A stretch of DNA of 64,000 nt. Source: Scatophagus argus (lineage: Eukaryota > Chordata > Actinopteri > Scatophagidae). Under the pieces are notes generated by a model. It did no database searches. It worked only from the letters and a program-made list of their open reading frames with translations, and was not told where the DNA came from. Below, piece by piece: positions 12,046 to 24,800 of this stretch. Both the position numbers and the translations under genes were made by a program. The stretch is from contig NC_058494.1 of assembly GCF_020382885.2 (NCBI RefSeq), positions 14,154,001 to 14,218,000 on the forward strand. Direction: 5' to 3'. Position 1 is the first letter of the stretch. The number at the start of each line of letters is the position of its first letter.

Positions 12046-15000
12046 TTACACTCCTGACTCCCTGCTGATGTATAAAGGTAAGGTGGGCTGAAGTCTTTCG
12101 AGGCCCATCTGATTCTCTGAGTCCAGAACGCACAGCATCTCTACCGTCTGCTCCTCCACAAATGTTTCTTTGAAACCCAAGTGAATATCATCTCTCATCT
12201 TTGTCTCTCTGTCACTTCTAAGATTCAGGCTCCCTGCCTCCTCCTTCACATCATCCTCATCCTCGTCATCCCCACAGCACAAAGCTACCTCATTCTCGTA
12301 GCAGAAAGCGCTTGGGGAATGAGGACCCAGTAGATGGCGGGCTGCCCTCTGGGCAAATGGTGATGGAGACCGGGAATAACTTGAGCTAGAGGATGAGGAC
12401 TGCCCGCCACAGTCCGTCATCTGGCTCAGTTCCCTGGCACTGCACTGAGGTGTAGATGGCACTTCATAGGTCTTATGGAAGCGAGAATAGTCTACGTGGT
12501 AGCGGTCACCCTTCTCAAAGACCACAGGCTCAAAACGGTGACCCCACAGGATCTCCTTGGCCAAGTAGGAGCTACGGGCCTGAGTGGTCATAGCTGTTGC
12601 CTCAACCATCCCCTCCAGGATGACCACAATCTCAAAGTCCTCCTTTTGCAGATCGGTGCGGCTCAGGTTATACAGAGGACTGTTTTTGTTGATCTCATGG
12701 ACCACCACAAGTGGTGAGACCAAAAACAACCGATCTAGGCCATCGTCATAGCCCACATCAATGTCTGTTTGCTCCAAAGGTAGGTACTCGCCTTCAGCCG
12801 TCACATGCGGCTTAATGAGTTGAGCACGTACGTGTGCCTCAACAATGTGGCTTTTGCGCATATTCCCCAGGCGCCACATGAGGCACAGCTTACCATCTCG
12901 GAGAGCGATGACGGCGTTATGCGAGAACAGTAAGGTCTGTGCCCGCTTCTTCGGGCGCACCATCTTTGCCATGATGGTACCAATCATGAAGGAGTCAATA
13001 ATGCAGCCCATAATGGACTGCACCACCACAGTCACCACAGCAACTGGGCACTCTTCGGTGACACACCGAAAACCATATCCAATGGTGGTCTGGGTCTCTA
13101 TAGAGAAGAGGAATGCCCCAATGAAACCCTGGATGTGGAGAATACATGGCCGCCATTCACCTTTTCCCTCCTCTACATTGCTTCGAGGACCCCCTTCCTT
13201 CTCAGGAATACGAAGGTCAAAATCTCCATGTGCAAGCGCAACCCCCCAGAAGATCAAGCCAAACAGTAGCCACGACAGAAGGAATGTGGTGGTGAAAATG
13301 AGCAGCAGGTAGCGCCAGCGTATGTCCACACAGGTGGTGAAAATGTCAGCCAGGTATCTTCGTGGCTTATCCTCCATGTTGTTAAACACCACATTGCATT
13401 GACCATTCTTCTTCACAAAGCGGCTGCGCAGGCGGCCGGTGCCCAGATCCAGACCCAGACGACATGAAGGTGAAGCACGACAGCTGTTGTGGACGATGGG
13501 TTCATTTGTCACTCTCAAAGACAAGGCCCCCCGTCCCTCTTCACTTCCTGGACACTCTCCTGCTCCTTCATCGCCCCGCATACAGGCCCCTGACAGTGTC
13601 TGCTGTGTCAGAGGACTGTGGCCGTTGTGGAGGCCCAGGTTGGAGATCTTCAGGGCATCTTCATCTGTGGAAACGATGCTGTATCTGGCAGAACAGAGGG
13701 ATAAAAAAAGTAATTCAGTAAAACTGATAATTTATTAAGCCTAGAGCCTCCTAGTTAATATTGCCACCACTGTGAAACTTTCTGTTAATTCTAGTAAAAA
13801 TGCTGCAGATCATTTATCTTGCCTGCCAGTTATCCTTGATATTGTACCTCAGTAGACTAAGGACGCCATGAGCAAAAGACTGAAATTACTGCTACTTTAT
13901 CTATCCATTCAGTCAAGAAATGATGAACCCATTTAGAATCCAAGAAATGAATTGGCATCCAAGTATCATGATAGTATCAAACTGGAGATAAGCATATCAT
14001 CCCAGGCCTAATTTATAAGATGTTTTCTAAACTACAGATACAGTGGGGCAGCTTAAAATGGTCGGAGAGCTCACCAGCTGTTTGTTTGGCACATGCTAGG
14101 CTGTCAGCCCCTGTCAAAAGATCCTTGGCATTGGGTCTAAAAACTTTTCTGGGGGAAACCCTGTAAAGTATGTGTTTGGTGAACATGAGGCTCACTTGGC
14201 TGGACTCCAAATCCAAAACAGCAGGACAAAGGTGCTGGCGTTAGTCATAACCTTTTACTAAGGTTTCCATTTAATAAGGAAAAATAATACACAGTGGACA
14301 AACTATTGTGAACAGGGATTTTAGATACTGTAAGATACTGTTACATAGGTAGTGAGCTGGTTAGCTGGTAATGCTAATGTTATTCATTCATGTTATTTAT
14401 ATCATTGTACAGAAAAATACTCTGCTTAAATTCATTTACACTTTTGCTGTGGTGTTTTTGGCTTTGAAAAGGCTGAAAAAAATATCTTAGCATCTGAATA
14501 TTACTCCCACTACAACACTACTTCAACATGTGAAGAAATCCAAACCTTGACATAACTTATCTATTTCAGCTAGAGCTAAATTTAAATAGATAAGCTATGG
14601 GCAGCCAGTTGGTGTTCAGTACCATAACTATTTCATACTGTAAGCCAAGTAAAGTTTAGCAAGACAAAGAACACGTTATCTTGTAGGGTGCACTGATGCT
14701 TTGAGCTGACATCTCTACTGATTCTCGCACACCAGCGTCTTCTCTGAATCTTATTGCTGTTTCTTTTTTCCATATACCATGGTTCCTGTTTTTGTTGTGG
14801 ATTGTAAATGTCATAAGAAATCTGTTTTGTTTGTTTTAACTGGAATGTGCATCAGAAATCCCACCCCACTGTCTCCATGCTGGCTGGCAACTTGAGGAAA
14901 AAATTACATCTTTTTTTGTTTTCTGCCTATTGAACAAGCTGCTATAACATGTAATTTACCTTCTTCTTTACCAATCAGCCCTAAACTGTTATTAAGAACA

Positions 15001-15588
15001 ACCTTTAGCTTGCCAGGCTGTATTAATTTTTGTTCCATTAAAAGTTAAATCATTGATAAGTTCTCATGACTCTCTAGCAAGCTAACAAATCTGCAGATAT
15101 AAATGTTATGGGTAATAAAGTACTGAGTCTACAGCTATGCAAACTGAGGATCATGAGTTTAATGTTTGTGAGTCATCTGCATGGAAATATAAATGGTAAT
15201 AAATAACTGATGAGACTGATGATCATGTCGGCAGTTGTGAATATTAATCAATAGTTCTTAAATGTGTTGTTTTCCAGTAGATCTGAGGTTAAATGTTGTA
15301 TTTGGAGGTGAATCTGATGAATTACAGAGTCCATTTTTCACAATCTGACAACCCAAATGTTGTTCTGAAAGGTGGCTTATAACTGAAATATTACACATTA
15401 GCTGAAGATTTATTAGCATTATAACCTTCAACTTTTCAGAAATATATTTTATTTCTTTTATAATATTGTGCTTCCAGTAGATATTTAAGCATAGGAACAG
15501 AAAAAAAACTAAAATGTCTTCAGTAAAGCAGTTATGTTCATTGACATAGTTTTATCCTCTTTTACCTGTTGACGCGCACCGCTCCCAT
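12046..15588 (-). CDS. kcnj4: Inward-rectifier K+ channel, Kir2.3-like
   Basis: Kir2-family subunit of a plasma-membrane potassium channel that sets resting potential. Two coding exons: 15588-15566 (MGAVRVN plus a split codon) and 13684-12046, joined AACAG|GTAAAA...TGCCAG|ATAC, giving 553 residues. The joined start [17 protein letters not shown] matches the Kir2.1/2.2 N terminus, which shows that the ATG at 13581 is not the true start. Visible: '[13 protein letters not shown]' at about 94-106, TM1 about 132-158, pore with filter TIGYGF (GYG 210-212), turret cysteines 188 and 220 spaced as in Kir2.1, TM2 about 220-246 with the rectification Asp at 238, a cytoplasmic domain with [12 protein letters not shown] and [19 protein letters not shown], and an acidic tail ending RESGV, a class I PDZ ligand. 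The tail [11 protein letters not shown]...[10 protein letters not shown] resembles KCNJ4 most; kcnj14 or kcnj12 are the alternatives. Family certain, paralogue likely. About 50 extra N-terminal residues make it longer than the usual 430-450. Confidence 0.9.
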
Positions 15589-15744
15589 GGCACCGGTGAT
15601 CATCAGGCTGCGTCTGCGAGGGCAGTAATGTAGGTTGGGGCGGGCAGTTCCAACCATTAAAGTACTGTTGCCGGACAGGGAGGCAGTATGAGCTCAGGCC
15701 TGTCTTGAATTGGTTATCAATGCTGCCTTCTCATGATTCATCTT
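15566..15744 (-). other. kcnj4: kcnj4 exon with start codon and uORF
   Basis: The exon is bounded by an acceptor with a pyrimidine tract (GTTCACAG|AAGATG at 15744) and the donor AACAG|GTAAAA at 15566. The chosen ATG (15588-15586) has a strong context, GCCATGG, and begins the family-conserved [12 protein letters not shown]. Two in-frame ATGs lie upstream at 15603 and 15657 and would add 5 or 23 residues. The next in-frame stop upstream is the TGA at 15694. A separate 16-codon upstream ORF (15741-15694) ends at that same TGA and could dampen translation. The acceptor position is inferred from sequence only. Confidence 0.6.
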
Positions 15745-15809
15745 CTGTGAACACAGGGGACAAACAATATTTCTTCAATCATCAGAATGGCGCAGGTTTT
15801 ACAAAAGCA

Positions 15810-16135
15810 AAATAATGCTAACATGCTAGTCCTCATACATTGTCACCCTTGTTAGCAAGCATGTTAGCATTGGCAATGTTTGATATTTAACATGAAACAC
15901 AAAGTAAAACTAAAGCTAATGGGAAGGGTGTGAGTTGTAAGTAGGCTACTTGTTTGTACAAATTGCACAAATTGAAATTTTGACTTGATGATGGCACCAG
16001 TTGAAAAGTTAAGGGTTTTGCAAAATCACGACAGAGTATCCTGACGGTGACATATGTCCAAAGTTCATGGAAATTTGTCCAATAATTGTTGAGATATTTC
16101 ACTCTGAACTAAAGCGGTGGAAAGACCAACAAACC
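15810..16135. repeat. Teleost dispersed repeat, orientation A
   Basis: Recognisable blocks are 'gctaacatgctag', 'aaaagttaaggg', 'gacggtgacatatgtccaaagttcatggaaatttgtccaa' (split here by divergence) and 'ttgttgagatatttcactctgaact'. These occur in this order in a high-copy fish repeat. A second copy in opposite orientation lies at about 35.05-35.37 kb in triobp. The family name cannot be given without a repeat library. Confidence 0.6.
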
Positions 16136-19100
16136 AAAGTTACCTTCCAAAGAGCAGTTCCACTAGCGTGGCTAAATATTAGAGACATCAAAAATCTCTT
16201 CCTACAAATTTAGCCTTGCCATAATGCACGTATCAGACAGTTTTGTGTAATGAAAGCTTATTGATTAGGTCCTTGCTAGTAGTTAGCCTTAGGGACGTCC
16301 AGGCCAACCAGGGGTGGAAAACCAGACAGCCAGTGGAACGGACAAAGGTCTAAAAAGAGATGAATCAGTGGTAATCTACTGTTAGAGGAACAATTGATCC
16401 ACTGTTTGGCCTGGTGACAAGGTTGGAGGGTGATTTCACTTGGCTTATTATGTCAGCAAGCTGGGAATCAGCAGAACCAAAAAGTACAGAGTTGCATAAC
16501 CAATAGAAAGCCAACAGCACGCAATGAAAAAGGGCCTTACTGGTTTATGTTATATTGTGCGTGAATCACTTTGGCTGACATAAATTAGTTGACAGGATCA
16601 GTCTGCATTAATTGAAGGTAGTAATGGATTGTCTTGGGAAAAATTTCGACGACTGCAGTTTAAAAGCCTTTGTTCGATATTGCTGTCATGTCAATAACAA
16701 GCACAAGCAAATAGAAACCACACACGTAAACACACACACACGTACAGATTTTGAGGGGATTTGGTGTCATGTAATGAGGGATGGGTACAACCCTTGTGTG
16801 TGAAGCTTCCAGATTCTTTTTTCCTGTTGCACCAAAGACAGATGTTACGAACTGGCTGCTGATTGGCCGGATGAAGGGTGATTTTCGACTGGATAATCTC
16901 AAAAGGGCAGATGATTACGTCAACTCAATAACTCCCACAGCTGGAGGAGTGTGTGCTCTATGTGAAATCACGATCTTTTCTTAAAGACACAAGCCAGTTT
17001 GCCAGGTTACGCAGGTCAGCTCCATGTCAGTGCCAGCAGCATCGCGTTTGGGATCAGGATAACTTTTAACACAGTTCACACGTCAGTCTGTTTACCCCCG
17101 CTCTCATCAGCCGATAATGTTGATGAAGAGCACCCCATGATTTTCATATTGCTATCACTTGTTTATTGTTTAATATCTTGTTAATATTTCTTATGTCATA
17201 TGTCTTAGTGTTGTTTGTATTTAGTTCTGTGTCATGCCTGACATTTTTGTCCATCACACCAAACACCAAACTATTTACCAAACATCGAAATGTACATAAC
17301 AGCCTGAAAACATCAGTTACAGCATTATATGTAGTTTTTTATAGTTTCAAATAACATCTATGAAAATTTTCAAATAATAACAAGATAGCAAAAGAAAAAT
17401 AAATAGAAATGCTACAAGCTTAAACTTTAAGGAAGCTTCACCTCAGTCTCTGTGCATCACAAAATCAGGTTCTGTTCTTATCTGTCTTGTTTTTTCTCAA
17501 AGGATTGTATAGTTACCAGTAGGTAGGACATATAAGCAAAATGCCACATTGTATAGATACAATTTAAATGGCACATTGAAAAAATCTTGTGTCTTGCAAT
17601 GGTTTAGTTAGACAGGATTTTTGCTCTGTGGTGGACAATAATGTTTTATTGTCTTATTGTATTGCATTTAACCAAGAATAAGTCACTTACTAAAAAAATA
17701 CTGCTGTTACTTCTGAATATTGATATTTATGGTTGTCATCATCATCATCATTATCACATATAAGCATTTGTAAGAAGTTCTGACATACAGCCGATGGACA
17801 CTGGCCTAACAGACAAATACTACCTTCATAGAACTACTTCAATCTGTAAAGTCCAGTTGCTTCTGCTCTTCTATCCTGTTGGTCAAAATAGGTGGAATAT
17901 GTGATAATATAATGCAAAAATAACATTAAGAATTAAGTGTTGTTGTCTTTAGAGCGTGACAAAATTTTTATACAAACAACAGAAACCACAAAGTGTCAAA
18001 GTTCATTCTTAATCTTGTAAAGAATCAATCTGACAAAATAATCCACACTCAGTGTCCACTAACTGATTTACAGAAATGAAGTCCTGAAAGTGCTGCGGAG
18101 TGGAATCATGTCACAATCCATTGCCATGAGAATGAAGCCACAAACTCTAAGCGGACCTGAAGTTGAGTTTTTTTTTTTTTTTATGTAGCTTATTCACCAA
18201 AATAAATGTTTTACATTTATGCAAACCACAGATGTGCTAAGTTTGTACATTTCATATGCACCATACTGACTTTGCAACATTATGTGTCACAATATGTTCG
18301 TATGTACATAAGATGACTTTTTTATAAAGAAGAGGAGGATGAGGCGATGATGGTGTGAAACCTGGGCAAGATGGCTGCCATATGAAAGAACACTTCAAGC
18401 AACTAAAATTGAGTCTTGTTCATTTTACTACCCATGGGAACATTTTGCAAGCGTCTTTGTGATAATTTAAAGTAAAACATGATCTTTTTCTAACTTGGTG
18501 CCTAAACCTAACCAGACACTGAGAACATCTTTGTCACAATATGAAAGAGAAAAGTGAACATAAAGAAACATAAAGTTGAAACATAAAGATGGGTAAAGTT
18601 TCAACATAGCCATGGTTTGTAGAAATGTATATTTCCAAGATTTATTCTGGTGCTTTAGTGTTGTTTTATCCACACACACACAAGTGTGTGATTTTAAAGA
18701 TGACATGAACTTGTTTGATATAATCTCATGAAAATTGAAATCAAGCTTCACAAATTTAGCATGTGCCTGGAAATCAGTCAGTTTTGCTGATCTCATATTA
18801 TTGTTTCCCTCTTTATGACTCATCAAAAACTAATCCATCCAAACTAATCCACTTAATCCATATTTTTTTCACACCATTCCAGTGAAACTTGATAACTTTA
18901 CCAGCTTTGTTTACATGGCAATTTATGAGAATGAGAAATTAAAGAACAGCCTTTATGTAGAAGTTAATTTTTTTTAATGTGCTGTTTTATAAACGCCGAG
19001 AACGGTAAATATTTTCGCAGGCAACACTCTGTATATGTCTGGCTTATATTTGTTTTGTTTTTTTTTTTTTCTCAGCTGACAGGAGCCCCGGGGAAGAGTG

Positions 19101-19186
19101 GCAGTAATTAATGGTTGATCATAGTTACTGTTTTAGCCGTCTCCATAGGAACATTTCTCCTCTCTCTGTGGGGTTGATTTGCTGTG

Positions 19187-19188
<2 letters not shown>

Positions 19189-19233
<45 letters not shown>
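19189..19233. repeat. (GT)n microsatellite followed by GGA repeat
   Basis: About 22 GT units, followed at 19262-19290 by an imperfect GGA triplet run. Apparent ORFs here (poly-Thr/His and poly-Arg) are artefacts. Confidence 0.95.
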
Positions 19234-19234
<1 letters not shown>

Positions 19235-21240
19235 TGATGGTTTATCATGTGAGACAACTTGTGAGGAGGAGGAGGCGGAGGAGGAGGAGATAAACTGACT
19301 GAGGAGAGGAGAGAGGTAAATAGGACTCTCCCTTGAGTTAATCGTGTACCCTCTAACCCATAAAGAAGCACCAAAACCTGCAGTCCCACCAAAGAGGTCT
19401 GCAAATAAAGATTATTATTACTGTGTTGAAGCGTCTGAGAAGATCTCTCAGTGTCTGATGTGGCTTTCATCCAAGTATGTCAGGGCAGCTAAACTGATGT
19501 ATATTACAGCATAATCCAATGCGAAAGAAGGGATGTAGGAAGTCCTAGGAAGTCAAATACCAGATTACTATGTCCCTTAATCTCCAAATCCAAACAACAA
19601 TATGAAAGGTGCATGGCAGTTGCTGCATGACCTGGCTTAAGCCCTTTTGTGTAATCTGAGATCTGATGATACGTGAAGAGGGGGGCAGAGATAAGCCAAG
19701 AAAGAGAGAAAGAAAATACATTGATAAACTGTATGGGCTAAAACAATGGGCTTTACAGGTGTGAGGGCTTCCACGCTGGACACTGTGTAAGATACGGATT
19801 AATTTAAAGAGATTATGACGTCAGGGGATGTTACTACAGCACGTCATGCTATTTACAAAAAAGTGAAAGATTTACACACACACACTCACACACACGCACA
19901 CACCGAAAGCTTGGAAAAATAAAGCCTTTTTCCTCCTTTGTCCCAGTCTAAATGCTTTTCTAAAAGGCAAAGAAATGAGTGAAAATACTGTGTTTGATTA
20001 AGCCATGAATTTCGGAGCTGATTCCCCTTTTTTTTCCCCTTTTCCTTTCTCATCATTTCTGTCCAACATGACCTCTGAAAACTTACATTTAAAACTCAAA
20101 GGACAGCACTGGGTCCACACTGTGTCCTAGTCCCACATGGGGTTCAAACAGGGACCTGTGTGTGTAACAGACACACTTTGACTTATTTTGAGTAGAATTT
20201 TCATTTCTGCTACTTTATACTTTTACTGCACCACATTTCACATGCAAAAATTGAACTCTATTTACTGGTTACTGTTCATTTGTATGTTATCTTGCTTTCA
20301 GTTAATCAAATATGATGCACTGTTGATTATTAATTGAGGCAACAGTACATACAACTGGTAAAATATGTTGTTCTTGGAAACATTAAAATGTGGTTTACAC
20401 GTTAATACTGTAATAATAATAATATTCATGTAAAATGTACAAATGTCTGTGAACTGTGTCATTTTACATCATGAGTAGTAAAAGATAAGAATACTTGTCA
20501 CACCACTGCATAAACTAGTTACATTTTCAAACAAGCTTTATGTCTAAAATCAGTTTAATAGGAGATATTATAATATTAAGTCATAGTTGCCCTCAGCTTT
20601 GCAATGTGTATTAATCACATCATGCCAATTCAGAATAACTGACAAGTGAGTCCATCCCTGCAAGAGGAAGCCTTAGATGTCGATCGGTGGGTCACGCAGT
20701 GCACGCAGAAGTTATGACAGGGCAGTTTGCAAACTAAGCAGCAGTTGTGACGTGCGCTTGCTTCATTGAGGCCACAGGAGCTGTCCAGTGCTGAAAATCA
20801 ATCCAAAGCCTGCAGGAATAATCGACAGCTGGGAGTGGAGAGGAGAAGGGGGGCAGAGCTGGATACTACCCTAACCTTGAAAATGATTTTGGCTTTTCGG
20901 ATCTTTGCGTTTCTCTGTTTACACTCACCGCATGTTTTTTTTTTTCACAGTTGACTCACTCAGCCACATGAACGCTTTGTTTAGGTATTGATTGTGTTTT
21001 CTGCGTAATCAGAACAGCGACAGCCAAACTGCTGCAGGACTTACCTACGTGGTGATTTCCTATATGTAGTTTTAACATTTTCAGATTTATTAAAGTGGAG
21101 TCAGGAAAGTGAGCAAGTTGGAGTCAATAGTTAGAAATTCTTGATCAAAGATTAAAATAAAAAGTGTTTTTTGGGGGGGTTATAAGACAGAGCCAACAGA
21201 TGTTAACACAAAATAAGAATATGTTAAAATAAAGACTTAC

Positions 21241-21515
21241 CTTGGTGTTACTGCAGAGCGAATCACTTAAAGACTAACATCGGTTTCATCCTCACAAAAA
21301 AGATACTTGAGTAGGTTTGCGGTCGGCACCGTCCTCTCTTCTTGTCTTCCTTGTTTTTCCTCAGCAAACAAGATCCTTTTTCATAAATCTGCTCCCGACT
21401 TTCTCTTGCACAAACTTGTACATGTCTCCAGCCTGAGCTTTGTCTTGTTGCTCCATAGTCGCTGAATGCATTCGCTCCTGCCTGCTGGTTGTGCATCTGT
21501 CCTGCGCCCTGCCAG
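21241..21515 (-). other. kcnj4: Candidate 5' noncoding exon of kcnj4
   Basis: On the minus strand a near-consensus donor, CACCAAG|GTAAGTC, ends an exon at 21241. The next acceptor in the right orientation is that of the kcnj4 start-codon exon at 15744. The upstream limit is arbitrary: I stopped before the GT/GA microsatellites at 21517-21598, which would lie in the promoter or 5' UTR. The 180-residue frame across this region is low-complexity and resembles no known protein, so I treat it as noncoding. Confidence 0.4.
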
Positions 21516-21516
21516 A

Positions 21517-21555
21517 GTGTGTGTATGTGTGTGTGTGTGTGTGTGTGGGAGAGAG

Positions 21556-21598
<43 letters not shown>
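21517..21598. repeat. Compound (GT)n-(GA)n microsatellite
   Basis: GT repeats at 21517-21547, then a GA repeat of about 20 units at 21560-21598. They sit just upstream of the candidate 5' exon of kcnj4, so length variation could affect promoter structure. Confidence 0.95.
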
Positions 21599-21602
<4 letters not shown>

Positions 21603-21849
21603 ATTATGTTCCTATTTATATATGCTATTGTTTCCCCCAGAGTGTGGAGATGTGGATTGTATAATTTAGACTTCAGCCCACTCAGACAGATACTTGCACT
21701 TTCAAAAAAACACAACACCAGTGGAGACTTCTGTAACCCTTTAAGATTCCTGTAGAGACTCAGAAGTGTCTCTGAGGCTTTTAACAGGGTGTTTGTATTG
21801 TACAAATAATGAAGTAAGGTAGTTTACAGTAATCTTAAATGTATTTTAT

Positions 21850-24800
21850 ATCTTTATGCGTCATATATAAAGATTTGGAAGTATGGCGTGTATTGGTTTC
21901 CACATTTTCAAAGGAAAAAGGACACGAGACATATACAAAACTTATATGGACAAAACAAAAGTGAAATAAAACACATAAAATATCTCTGGTTCATTAGCTT
22001 CGTCATGGGTTCTTACAAAAGCTGCATTCTTCATCAAAGAGTACAAAACTGGTATCTTAGTGAGTCAGGAATACATGACATTACATATTGGTGACGTTCA
22101 TGCGCCAGCTTTTCCATGGGGAGACAACCTGAGAGGCTCTTTAACTACAGTAGATTGTCTGTATGATACATGAGCAAATCGATTTTGCTTTAGATTCACA
22201 TGGTTTCAGGCACTTTGTTTTCCAGTCTGGAAAAGTTTAAGTGACTACACATCATCACTGAATCACAACTTTGCTTGAAATTGGGCTCTAAATACTTAGA
22301 AAACCCTCTGCAGTCTAGTCAGTGATTAGACTGTTTGGGTTTAAACCCACACTTTAAACTAGTGTGTTTTTCCCTGATCAAATTTCCAGCAGTGCTAACC
22401 CTAGACCAACCTTCTATTTCTATTTTGAAGTTTTAAGGATAGTTTTGGTAAGGTAACATGACGGCTTGCCAGTACTGTTCACTGAAACGGGAACTTTTTC
22501 CGGTTTAAATGTGCACAGATTTTTATGCTAAACTTCCAGTTTATTTTATCAATGACGGCTGATTTGTCATCACCGTTTTTGTCTCTTTCTGACATTTTAG
22601 TTTAGTATGTAAAGTGGACTTTCTATGACCTAAATGAATGAAAGACTACTCCAAAATAAGCAGCAGTCCTGTCCAGTCATCTGACTGTACTGAATCAAGC
22701 TTTTGATGGAGTGACCCTTCATCCTTCCCATGCTCTGATATTAACAAATCAGTTTAAAGACAGATCTGTCATTTTTCTGGCATTCCAACAGCAACCAATC
22801 ACTTCTATTTTCAGACCAGCAGATAGACAATAGATGATACCTCAGATTATCACATTTTTTAAAATTATTTTAATATGGCACAGGAACGTGCGAAAAATAT
22901 GTATAGATTTAAAATTACATTGAATTTGGTGAAGGTCTTAAAATGAGACTTGACTCAGGACTTCATAAACAGGACTCATATTTACTTCTGACGTGTAAAA
23001 CAATGGCTTGATCTCACAAATTTGTAATAACTATATTCTGACAAAAATCTTACTTGTTTGTTGTGAAAATGTACAATTTCTACCCAAAACTGATGAGGCA
23101 ATATTTTCAACAAAGTCAAGTAGAGTCTTTTACAATTTAGTATTTTTGGAAGACACAAATAACTTGGGATGTCAGCCCATGAAGAATGAATAGCCAGTCT
23201 CCTGAACATAATCAGAGAGGCGGAAGAAAGTAATTGCTACAATCTCTCAACTTGCTTCCTCCTCCTTCTCTGTCCTGCATCTCCGCCTCGAGCTGCAGCA
23301 CCCAACCAACAGCCACACTGCAACGGGTCATGATGGACTTCATTAGAAAAGTATCCTGCTTCAGAGGCTTGAGTCACTTTTTGAGTTCATGTCTTATCTT
23401 GTCCTTTAACTTGTCATTACAGGAATAAAGTAAAGTAAAAATGTAACATGTAACTTAAGTGGTGCTTTTACTGAGAGGTTAAGCACAGGTTACATAACAG
23501 TGATTTGTGTTTATGTCCCTTGATAATTACTGCAATCTTAATTTGTCAAGTAACTCTGATTAAATCTGACTAAGCACCCGTTGTTGACCTGGAAGTCACA
23601 GAGAATCAAGGATTAAGTCGATTAGTCAATTGGTCCATCTAGAGAAATTGAATTTGTTTCAGTCATTTTTTTCCAGCAAAAAGTCAAATATTTGCTGGTT
23701 CCAGATTCTCGAATGTAAGAAATGACTGCTCATCATGGTAACACATGAGAGTGAATGAAAAATCTATCATTTCAGACTGGCTGTCCAACAAAACAAGCAG
23801 GATATGACTCTGGGTTCTCAGAAGTTGAGATGGATTTTTCACAACTTTTTGACATTTTGTAGACTAAATAATAGTTTGATTATTACCTCAGACGACTGAG
23901 GTCCAGCCAGTCTTCACAGCCCTCATGAAAACAGGGTTTTTCTTTTGGCAGCCTGGTTGATGTTTGATTTTGTCTGCGTGTTGGTGTTGGTGGTGGGTGG
24001 GGGAGGGGGCTACCTGTGTGCCAAAATAATCCCTCCTGCTTTCGCTTTCTGATAACCATTCATCCCAGAAATAGACCAAGCACAGAAATGTCTGCTGCTG
24101 TGGCCAAAACCGTTTTGTACTTGTTGGACTGGACATATTGGACACCATCAGTCTCTGTAAATAAATAAAAAACATTCATAAATAAGAAAGCAGTGTTGAT
24201 TGAGCATGGCAGCTCAGTGTCAGCCATATCCATACGGCTGTATGAGGCCAGCTTTATGGTTTCTTATTTCAGATCTTTTTGAGGTGTTATTGCCAATTAG
24301 ACACAACTTCTTAGTTTCCATGGAAACCTTGTTTTTTCCCTTCTTTCTGCTCTTTCTCTCACACATAAATACAAATGCACATGCTCTCTCTCCACGTGGT
24401 TTATTTTTAAAACTCCTCCTTTGGTTTCGTGAGACAACGGGTGGGTGTTGCGCTGTGTGGGAGGGAGGAGGGGGTGCATTAATTTAGGACTGAGGAGGTG
24501 TGGGCACAGGTCAGATCTTAGGGGATTAACAAAGTGGGCATGCAGAGGGAATGAGTGGGCTGAGAATTAACTCACAGGCAAAGGAACATGATGTCCTCCA
24601 TGTAACAAGTGTGAATGAAAGAGAAGTTTCTACGCTGTTGGCTGGTAATGGCAAAAGTTTGATGATTCATGCACACAAAGTCTTACAATCAAATCCAAGG
24701 TGGCACTTACACTTGAGAAATAAATGTGGGCTGAACATAAAGATAATGCAATAACATATAAATAATAAAGGAACACTGCAGAAGCATGGAGATAACAAAA

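Larger units (their letters stand above)
15745..21240 (-). other. kcnj4: Presumed first intron of kcnj4
   Basis: This interval separates the exon with the start codon from a probable 5' noncoding exon. It holds a dispersed repeat, a long GT microsatellite and A/T-rich unique sequence. No coding exon was recognised on either strand. Confidence 0.4.

Noticed and set aside
13464-13738. Plus-strand open frames opposite the kcnj4 coding exon
   Set aside because: They are antisense shadows of the Kir channel frame; the minus strand carries the conserved filter, the transmembrane helices and the splice junctions.
21263-21805. 180-residue minus-strand frame through the GT/GA repeat
   Set aside because: The middle is poly Ser-Leu and Thr-His from the microsatellites. 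I treat the right-hand part as a noncoding leader exon, not a protein.
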